This document shows positions 57,311-64,000 of a DNA stretch of 64,000 nt, one piece after another; the stretch's first letter is position 1, and the number at the start of each line of letters is the position of its first letter. The notes beneath the pieces are model-generated. The model did no database searches and was not told the DNA's origin. It saw nothing but the letters and a program-made list of their open reading frames with translations. Position numbers and translations under genes: made by a program. Source of the stretch: Morganella morganii. GTDB lineage: Bacteria > Pseudomonadota > Gammaproteobacteria > Enterobacterales > Enterobacteriaceae. The DNA lies in the NCBI RefSeq assembly GCF_019243775.1, contig NZ_CP069157.1, forward strand, positions 2,403,418 to 2,467,417. Reading direction: 5' to 3'.

Positions 57311-57402
57311 ATATATCACCTTCTGTATTATAAGCCACCCCGAAAAATGAAATACCATACTCTATGCGTTATTTCTGACAGAGAATATTAAGAGGTACTT
57401 TT

Positions 57403-58101
57403 GTGATTTCTGATTATTTTAAAAATAGTGCATTGATATTGTTTTTCACACTGATGTCAGGGTTTGCTTATTCAGCGTCAAATCAGAACTCAGGAATTGC
57501 ACTGGGTGCAACCCGGGTCATTTATCCTCAGGATGCAAAACAAACATCACTGTCTGTGATTAACCACAGCCCGAAAGAACGTTTTCTGATCAACTCATGG
57601 GTTGATAACGACAATGGCAAAGAGAAAGATTTTGTTATCACGCCGCCATTATTTGTGATGGAGCCTGCCAGCGAAAATATTCTGCGGATTGTTAACCTGG
57701 CTCAGGATTTACCGAAAGACCGCGAGTCTGTTTTCTGGCTGAACGTAAAAGCGATTCCGTCCGTGGATAAAGAATCACTGGAAGGAAAAAACGTGCTCCA
57801 GCTGGCTATTTTGTCACGGATTAAATTGTTCGTCAGACCGGTAAATTTACCGATCCAGACAGAAGATGCGGCAGAAAAGATTACCATCACGCAGAAAAGC
57901 GGCACGATTACGATTGATAACCCGACGCCGTATTACACCACTTTCGTCAATATTATTTTAGACGGGCGTCCGCTTGAGAATGTCATGGTCGCGCCATTCA
58001 GTACCCATCAGATTGCCGGTAAAAACGGCCGTAAACTGACTTATCAGACAATTAATGATTACGGCGGACTGCGCAAACAGCGCGAAGTGAATCTGAATTA
58101 A
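57403..58101 (+). CDS. Periplasmic fimbrial chaperone (FimC/MrpD-like)
   Basis: 232 residues with GTG start (AGAGG upstream). Signal peptide, then GIALGATRVIYPQDAKQ, where the conserved Arg and later KLFVRP Lys/Arg anchor subunit C-termini; DRESVFWLNVKAIP is the family signature. It folds pilins by donor-strand complementation. Confidence 0.93.
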   Translation: MISDYFKNSALILFFTLMSGFAYSASNQNSGIALGATRVIYPQDAKQTSLSVINHSPKERFLINSWVDNDNGKEKDFVITPPLFVMEPASENILRIVNLAQDLPKDRESVFWLNVKAIPSVDKESLEGKNVLQLAILSRIKLFVRPVNLPIQTEDAAEKITITQKSGTITIDNPTPYYTTFVNIILDGRPLENVMVAPFSTHQIAGKNGRKLTYQTINDYGGLRKQREVNLN

Positions 58102-58144
58102 GACATTCATTATTTTATTGTTGTCATGCAGGGAACAGGGTGAA

Positions 58145-60733
58145 ATGAGTAACATCAAAAAGGTTTTCACACATACGCCGGTTTATTTTGCTGTGCTTGC
58201 CGCGGTAACGTGTTTTTTCCCTGCGGGAACCGCCGGTGCGAAACCTTCCTTTAACGCCGCGTTTTTAACCGATGACCTGTCTGACGCGGATGTCTCTGAT
58301 TTATCCCGCTTTGAATCGGGCGGCTATCAGCCGCCCGGTACTTACCTGGTTGAACTGTCTGTTAATAATGACTTTGTTTCCTCCTCTGAAATCACCTTTA
58401 CCGAACTGAAAAATAAAGAGGGTGAGCCTTATTTATTCCCCTGCTTCAGTGCGGAGACCATTATCGGTTTCGGGGTAAATATCGCCCGTCCGGAGGAATT
58501 AACAGAGCAGGATAAACAGTGCTTCCCGTTTACCGAAAAAATTCCCGGTTCAGAATATCACTTTGATTTTCAGAAACAGCGGCTGATGCTCAGTTTCCCT
58601 CAGGCCAGTCTTTCCGGGCAGGCCCGCGGCTATATTCCGCCGGACAGATGGGAATCCGGTATTCCGGCACTGTTTATGAACTATTTCGCGTCCGGGAATA
58701 ACAACTCGGATAATACCAGCAGCTACTACGTGAACCTGAACTCGGGGTTTAACCTTGGTGCGTGGCAGTTCCGTCAGTCAAGCTCCTGGAATTACAACAA
58801 AAGTAAAAACACCAGTAACAGCCAGTGGCGCAGCCTGATGAACTATGTTCAGCGGCCGATTATTGCCCTGAAAAGCCAGCTGGTTATCGGTGACGGCAAC
58901 TCGGACGGCAGTGTCTTTGATTCTGCCGGGTTCCGTGGTGTGCGGCTGTTTTCTGTCGATAATATGTATCCGGACAGCCAGCAGGGCTATGCCCCGACCG
59001 TGCGCGGTATGGCAAAAACGGATGCCAAAGTGGTTATCCGCCAGAACGGCTATGTGATTTATCAGGTCTATGTCCCGCCGGGCCCGTTTGTCATAAATGA
59101 CTTAAACCCGGCCACCTCCAGTGGTGACTTACAGGTCACCGTCGAGGAGAAAGACGGCACTCAGCAGCAGTATATTGTTCCCTACTCCACACTACCGGTG
59201 CTCCAGCGTGAAGGCCGTGTGAAATATGATGTGATGGCCGGGGAATTCCGCAGCGGTAACAGCAACCAGGATAAACCGAAGTTTGTCCAGGCGACCCTGC
59301 TCGCCGGTCTGACACGGGATATCTCCGTGTATACCGGGACACAGCTGGCAGACAAATATAAATCTGTACTGGTGGGTGTCGGTCAGAATATCGGCCGCTT
59401 TGGTGCCTTCTCCTTCGATGTCACCCATGCAAACAGTGAACTGGCGGACGGCTCGAATCACAGCGGGCAGTCCTTCCGTTTCCTGTACGCGAAATCCCTG
59501 AACACCACCGGGACCACGTTCCAGTTATTGGGTTACCGCTATTCCACCAAGGGCTTCTATACCTTAAACGATGTCGCGTATAAGCAGATGTCCGGCTATG
59601 AATTTGCCCCGGACGGCGAGGATGGTGATGACGGCAAGCCGATCATTATTAATTATCACAACCTGCTTTATAACAAAAAAGGGCGCTTCCAGGTCAATAT
59701 CTCGCAATCATTTGACCAGTACGGCTCGCTCTATATATCCGGTAACCAGCAGTCTTACTGGAACCGCAGCGGTAAAGATGAATGGTATCAGGCCGGGTAT
59801 TCCAACAGCTGGAACGGGATAAATTATTCCGTTTCCCTGAGTACCACCAAAGCGCTGGAACTCAAAGAGCGCGATAACATGCTGTCGGTGAATGTGTCCG
59901 TACCGTTCTCCTCATTCTCGTCGCGTAATGCGCGCAGTAATGATGCCTTTAATAACGCGTATGCCACCTTCTCCGCCACCAATAACTCCGGCGGCCGCGA
60001 GGCTTACCGCGTTGGCGTGAACGGCACACTGCTGGAAGACAGAAACCTGAGCTATTCCGTCTCACAGGGGCATGTCAGCCAGCAGGGTTATAACGGCTCA
60101 GCGGGCCTGGATTATCAGGGCACTTACGGCGATTTCGGGATCAGCTATAACTACGACCCGGATCAGAATCAGCTGAACTACCGGGCCTCCGGCGCAGTGC
60201 TGCTGCATGAAAACGGATTGACATTCGGCCAGTCAATCAATGACACCACCGTGCTGGTCAAAGCACCGGGTGCCGCCGGTGTGGCGGTGGAAAACTACAC
60301 CGGGGTGAAAACGGACTGGCGCGGTTACGCCATTATTCCTTATGCCTCGGCATACCGTAACAACCGTATTGCCCTGAATCCGGATTCATTTAATGACAAT
60401 ACGGAAATTAAAAATAATGTGCAGAACGTGGTACCGATCAGCGGGGCTGTTGCCCGCGCCACGTTTGATACCAGTATCGGGATCCGGGCGCTGCTCTCGC
60501 TGACCCACAACGGCAAACCGATCCGCTTCGGCAGTATGGTGCAGGAAACCGGCTCTCAGATCAGCAGTATTGCCGATGATGACGGACGTGTGTATTTAAC
60601 CGGCCTGCCGCTGACCGGGAAATTACTGGTGCAGTGGGGGAATCAGCCGGGTGACCAGTGCACCGCGAATTATGATTTTACCCGTCAGGAAATCAAAGGG
60701 CCGTTACTGCGGACCGCGCTTGAATGTAAATAG
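58145..60733 (+). CDS. Outer-membrane fimbrial usher (FimD/MrpC-like)
   Basis: 862 residues: signal peptide, N-terminal chaperone-binding domain (FNAAFLTDDLSDADVSDLSRF), beta-barrel with plug, and C-terminal domains ending in two Cys (QCTANYDF, LECK). Motifs RGVRLFSVDNMYPDSQQGYAPTVRG and GPFVINDLNP are typical. The ATG at 58145 is preferred over 58118. Confidence 0.94.
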   Translation: MSNIKKVFTHTPVYFAVLAAVTCFFPAGTAGAKPSFNAAFLTDDLSDADVSDLSRFESGGYQPPGTYLVELSVNNDFVSSSEITFTELKNKEGEPYLFPCFSAETIIGFGVNIARPEELTEQDKQCFPFTEKIPGSEYHFDFQKQRLMLSFPQASLSGQARGYIPPDRWESGIPALFMNYFASGNNNSDNTSSYYVNLNSGFNLGAWQFRQSSSWNYNKSKNTSNSQWRSLMNYVQRPIIALKSQLVIGDGNSDGSVFDSAGFRGVRLFSVDNMYPDSQQGYAPTVRGMAKTDAKVVIRQNGYVIYQVYVPPGPFVINDLNPATSSGDLQVTVEEKDGTQQQYIVPYSTLPVLQREGRVKYDVMAGEFRSGNSNQDKPKFVQATLLAGLTRDISVYTGTQLADKYKSVLVGVGQNIGRFGAFSFDVTHANSELADGSNHSGQSFRFLYAKSLNTTGTTFQLLGYRYSTKGFYTLNDVAYKQMSGYEFAPDGEDGDDGKPIIINYHNLLYNKKGRFQVNISQSFDQYGSLYISGNQQSYWNRSGKDEWYQAGYSNSWNGINYSVSLSTTKALELKERDNMLSVNVSVPFSSFSSRNARSNDAFNNAYATFSATNNSGGREAYRVGVNGTLLEDRNLSYSVSQGHVSQQGYNGSAGLDYQGTYGDFGISYNYDPDQNQLNYRASGAVLLHENGLTFGQSINDTTVLVKAPGAAGVAVENYTGVKTDWRGYAIIPYASAYRNNRIALNPDSFNDNTEIKNNVQNVVPISGAVARATFDTSIGIRALLSLTHNGKPIRFGSMVQETGSQISSIADDDGRVYLTGLPLTGKLLVQWGNQPGDQCTANYDFTRQEIKGPLLRTALECK

Positions 60734-60740
60734 AGAGTTA

Positions 60741-61743
60741 ATGATGAAAAAGAGATACGCAATCCCGTTATTAATGGCATTTTTACCTCTTCCGGCGCTG
60801 GCTGTGGTATGCAGTAATGCGGCGGGCGGAACCAGTGAGGTCTTTTACGATCTGACCGACAGCTTTACCTCCGCCAATAACCAGGTGGGTCAGGTAAAAG
60901 TGTTAACCAAAAACTTCAGCGAACGGGTTGAGGGAATATGCCCTGTCCACTCCGGCAATAACCGGACAATGCGCAGCTATGTCGCCAATATGCCGGTGGT
61001 GGAAACGGAAGGATCCTATAAATACCTCCAGCTGAATGACTATCTGCGCGGGGCGATGAGTATTACCGACAGCTCTGCCGGTACATTTTACCCGCCGCAG
61101 GACTATGTTCTGATGGGCACACACCCGAACGTGACCAAGGGAAAACCGTTCGGCATTATGGACAGTAATTTTACCTTCCGCCTGAAAGTCACCCGCCGTT
61201 TCGTTGACCAGGTGGTGATCCCGAAAAAGACCTTATTTACCGTCTATGTCACGACGGCAAATACTGACCCGCTGAGCACGCCGGTTTATACCATCAGTTA
61301 CAGCGGCATTATTAATGTACCGCAGCAATGCAAAGTCGGGGTTAATGATATTGTGGTGATTAACTTCGGTAAAATCGGTTCACAATTATTCAGCCAGGCC
61401 GGTGCCGGTAATAAGCCCGCTACGGTGAATAAAAAAACTCGAAAATATCGCGATTCAGTGTACCAACGTGGAAGCGAAAGCCTATCTGACATTGCGTATC
61501 GAAGCGGAAAAAGTTAACGGCAATATGATTGTCTCCGATAACCCGGATGTCGGTTTTATTGTCGGTGATCAGAACGGTAATGCATTAACGCCGAATAATA
61601 TCGGCAGCGTTATTCCGTTCCAGCTCGACGGCGCAGGTTCGGCCCGGACAGCAATTACCGCCTGGCCTGTCAGTGTGACCGGCAATAAACCGAAAGAAGG
61701 TGTTTTCCAATCCCGCGGTTATTTACGCGTTGACTACGAATAA
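60741..61743 (+). pseudogene. Fimbrial tip adhesin, frameshifted
   Basis: About 333 residues if restored, with signal peptide (MKKRYAIPLLMAFLPLPALA) and two Cys in the receptor-type domain. A run of seven A (61431-61437) shifts the frame after PATVNKK; with six A it reads LENIAIQCTNVEAKAYLTL and on through GFIVGDQNGNALTPNNIG to the pilin-like end RVDYE. The C-terminal part resembles that of the second, partial fimbrial operon at 63732-64000. It begins eight bases after the usher. Confidence 0.82.
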
Positions 61744-61754
61744 CAGGCACGGCA

Positions 61755-62288
61755 ATGAAGAAACACATTAAACAGGCTCTGCTCCCCCTGCTTTGCGGTA
61801 GTCTGCTGATCCATTCAGCCGCCGCTTATGAACTCGGCCGGGTCAATATTGAGTTGTCCGGTGAAATTGTCGCTTACAGTTGCGGGGTCGAAGTTTCCCA
61901 GGCAAATAAAAAAGTCGAACTGGGGCGCTGGGCACTGAAAAATTTCCGCGCCGCCGGTGATAAAACACAATCCATGCCGTTCAGTTTTCAGTTACAGAAT
62001 TGTCCGCCCTCTTCTGCCGTCACCTTTGTCTTCAGCGGTAAGAAAGATAAGCAGGACAGCTCACTGCTGGCAATAAATGAGGGAGCAAGTGCTGCGGGCT
62101 CTGTGGCGGTGGAGATCCTCGACAGTCAGAAAAACCGGCTGCCGATGGAAACCAAAAGCCCGAAAATTGCCATGGATATTAACGGCAACGGGCAGGCACA
62201 ATTTTATGCCAACTATATTGCCACCGGAAACCGCCCGACACCCGGCATCGCTGACGCGGATGCTACTTTTATGATTACCTACGACTAA
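61755..62288 (+). CDS. Minor fimbrial subunit
   Basis: 177 residues. Signal peptide ending near SAAA, VNIELSGEIVAYSCGVEVSQ, disulphide Cys pair, and the polymerising end DADATFMITYD. Follows the adhesin by 11 bases. Probably the last gene of the operon; a strong terminator follows. Confidence 0.9.
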   Translation: MKKHIKQALLPLLCGSLLIHSAAAYELGRVNIELSGEIVAYSCGVEVSQANKKVELGRWALKNFRAAGDKTQSMPFSFQLQNCPPSSAVTFVFSGKKDKQDSSLLAINEGASAAGSVAVEILDSQKNRLPMETKSPKIAMDINGNGQAQFYANYIATGNRPTPGIADADATFMITYD

Positions 62289-62312
62289 TCACGCTATATT
62301 TCATCCGGGGTA

Positions 62313-62347
62313 TTTCCGTCTCTGCAAAATAACCGCAGAGACGGAAA
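62313..62347. terminator. Bidirectional terminator between the convergent fimbrial operons
   Basis: TTTCCGTCTCTGC pairs perfectly with GCAGAGACGGAAA around AAAATAACC, a 13-bp stem. Confidence 0.87.
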
Positions 62348-62352
62348 ACGGA

Positions 62353-63129
62353 TTAAAAATGATACCGGATCCCGGCATACAGCAAATGTAATTTCACATC
62401 TGTATTGGTATAACCTGTCGCAGTATTAATCCCGTTGCAGGCAACAATTCTGTTTTCTGCCGACCCGGCATCGGTATAGGTATAACCGGTATCCAGCGAA
62501 ATATTCTCATTAATATTCCACGAAATGCCCGCCCCCGCAGACCATGCCAGATTAGTGACATTTTTTGATGCCCCGGCACTGAGTGCCTGCCCGGCCACAT
62601 TGGTATCCCAGGAAACATCATTACGGATAAATGCCGCACCCGCGCCTGCCATCAGATATGCGCTGATATCATTATTGACCGGAATATCATAATAGACATT
62701 CACCATCAGCGTACCGGCTTTTGTTTTCATATACAGCGAAGACTCTGACGGCAGCGGAAAGGTATTATTTTTCTGGTTATGCCAGTAACCGGAAACAGAC
62801 GGTGAAAAAGACATCGTATCATCCTGCTTTCCGTAGTGCTGATAGGCAAGTTCAACACGGACAGGCTGATAAGTATCACCGGTAAACTGATATCCCACCG
62901 CTATCCCCGGTGAAAAAACAGTATCCGTTATATTTTTCAGATTTTCTTTTTCGATATTATATGACAGCGCACCTGCTGTCATACCGGATCCCTGTAACGA
63001 ATTATCTGTTGTTTTTAATAACCCGGCACCGGCTTTAGCCGACATATAAAAACCCGGCTGTGACGCGGAAAATGCATGTGCGGAAGCCAGCGCCAGCAGG
63101 CAACCTGTCAGTAATTTATTCTTTATCAT
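62353..63129 (-). CDS. Outer-membrane beta-barrel protein (Opa/OmpW-like size)
   Basis: 258 residues. Signal peptide (ASAHAFSASQPGFYMSAKAGAG), alternating strands such as VAVGYQF-type GIAVGYQFTG, YLMAGAGAAFIRN, and a terminal Phe (GIRYHF), as needed for BAM insertion. About eight strands are expected. It is last in the second fimbrial operon. Role unknown; adhesion is possible. Confidence 0.75.
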   Translation of the reverse strand: MIKNKLLTGCLLALASAHAFSASQPGFYMSAKAGAGLLKTTDNSLQGSGMTAGALSYNIEKENLKNITDTVFSPGIAVGYQFTGDTYQPVRVELAYQHYGKQDDTMSFSPSVSGYWHNQKNNTFPLPSESSLYMKTKAGTLMVNVYYDIPVNNDISAYLMAGAGAAFIRNDVSWDTNVAGQALSAGASKNVTNLAWSAGAGISWNINENISLDTGYTYTDAGSAENRIVACNGINTATGYTNTDVKLHLLYAGIRYHF

Positions 63130-63153
63130 TATGTTGTTCCTGAAAAATTAATA

Positions 63154-63711
63154 TTAAAGATATTCCAGCGTAAAGGTTGCCTGAGAATTAGCGGTTCCTG
63201 CCCCGACAGAATTAGCGGTGGCGACATATTGCGCATAAAATACCAGCGGAATATTCGTGGCGTCCGGCCTGAGCGGATATACAATCGTTTCTGTGTTGGG
63301 TTTTATAACATCCTTATTTCTGTCGAGAACAGAAATTCCGATATTTGTGGCCGTACTGCCGACATCCAGTCTAAATAAGGTATTATTGACAGGATCCACT
63401 GTACCTGAAAACTTCACTTTTACGCCCGAGGCCAGATGGCCGCAATCAATCAGCTCAATGAAAAACTGCTTCGGCGGCACACCCCGCGGTGTTTCCTGAA
63501 ATTGTTTTACTGCCCAGGTTCCCAGGTCAACGGTCTGATTCATTGTCCCCGGTGTAATAGTGCAGGCATTAGAAACCAGATTAGCTTTCATAATTAAGTT
63601 AATACTGCCGATATCCGAAACAGCTGCCGGGCTGAATACCGCTGCCAGTATAAAAGCTAAAATACCTTTTATATTCCCTGTTCCGGAAAATTTACTGTTA
63701 ATACTATTCAT
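63154..63711 (-). CDS. Fimbrial subunit, second operon
   Basis: 185 residues. Signal peptide, INLIMKANLVSNACTITPG, Cys pair, VDLGTWAVKQF and the end ANSQATFTLEYL. Same family as the subunit at 61755. It follows the partial adhesin gene and precedes the beta-barrel gene. Confidence 0.88.
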   Translation of the reverse strand: MNSINSKFSGTGNIKGILAFILAAVFSPAAVSDIGSINLIMKANLVSNACTITPGTMNQTVDLGTWAVKQFQETPRGVPPKQFFIELIDCGHLASGVKVKFSGTVDPVNNTLFRLDVGSTATNIGISVLDRNKDVIKPNTETIVYPLRPDATNIPLVFYAQYVATANSVGAGTANSQATFTLEYL

Positions 63712-63731
63712 TACCGGTCTCCTCCGGAGAG

Positions 63732-64000
63732 TTACGGGAAATCAATCCGTAAGTAAGCCTGTGATGTTACCGGACCCTCATCAGGTCTGACGCCGGTCAC
63801 GCTGGCCGGATAAACACGGATCCGTGCATTAGCCCGCGTATTTCCGTCGAGAGAAAAAGGAATAAAACTCGACAGACTATTGGGTGTCAGTTCTTTATCA
63901 CTGCTGTCAGTAACAATAAACCCGACATCACTGTTATCGGAAATAACAATATTTCCCGCAACATTATTGGCCTGTAAACGCATATTCAGGTTTGTTCCTG
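63732..64000 (-). CDS. Fimbrial tip adhesin, C-terminal part (runs off the window)
   Basis: About 88 residues, ending RIDFP. NIVISDNSDVGFIVTDSSDKEL and LTPNSLSSFIPFSLDG align with the C-terminal pilin domain of the adhesin at 60741-61743. The N-terminus and the rest of the operon are beyond the right edge. Confidence 0.85.
   Translation of the reverse strand, partial: GTNLNMRLQANNVAGNIVISDNSDVGFIVTDSSDKELTPNSLSSFIPFSLDGNTRANARIRVYPASVTGVRPDEGPVTSQAYLRIDFP

Overview
The window is one chromosomal segment of a gamma-proteobacterium of the order Enterobacterales, most likely Morganella (family Morganellaceae). The reasons are: near-E. coli sequences for srmB, grcA, ung, grpE, nadK, recN, bamE, ratA, rnfH, smpB and a tmRNA with the ANDENYALAA tag; a chromosomal fosA-type gene; an inducible/constitutive-type ornithine decarboxylase; MrpJ-like fimbrial regulation. 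The species is inferred from memory and no search was run.

Layout. 1-7,410: conserved housekeeping block (srmB end, lipase-like gene, grcA with an FNR-type site, ung, grpE with a heat-shock promoter, nadK, recN with a LexA box, bamE). 7,410-22,860: accessory block ending at the 3' end of tmRNA. It holds an MFS transporter, a truncated FtsK-like motor followed by a DUF6896/HEPN-like gene, a sugar-acid catabolic operon with an IclR regulator, cbrC, a membrane protein, and an AT-rich Septu-like ATPase + HNH nuclease pair lying between two decayed IS3-family remnants. 22,863-24,784: ssrA-smpB-ratA-rnfH, inverted with respect to bamE when compared with E. coli. 24,814-32,712: phosphatase, acetyltransferase, DUF2569/secreted/DUF2145 genes, NCS1 permease + creatininase operon, PHP, DUF523 and HAD enzymes. 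32,762-38,961: an anaerobic operon of a 2-hydroxyacyl-CoA dehydratase-like protein (yjiM), its activase (yjiL), DUF3343 and pyruvate:flavodoxin oxidoreductase (nifJ).

39,288-53,794: fosA, a VOC protein, small transporters with LysR regulators, a nitrilase-family enzyme, ornithine decarboxylase coupled to a SMI1/KNR4-like gene, an SDR/MerR pair and a chemoreceptor. 54,141-64,000: an AraC/GyrI-type regulator, gene remnants, a long AT-rich regulatory region, then a chaperone-usher fimbrial operon headed by an MrpJ-like regulator, facing a second (partial) fimbrial operon that ends with an outer-membrane beta-barrel.

Four genes (creatininase, HAD hydrolase, chemoreceptor, fimbrial adhesin) are broken by an apparent single extra base in a 7-8 base homopolymer. 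This regular pattern points to sequencing over-calls first and to contingency loci second. The best candidates for unusual biology are the FtsK-like/DUF6896-HEPN pair, the Septu-like pair and the NifJ-linked dehydratase/activase operon.
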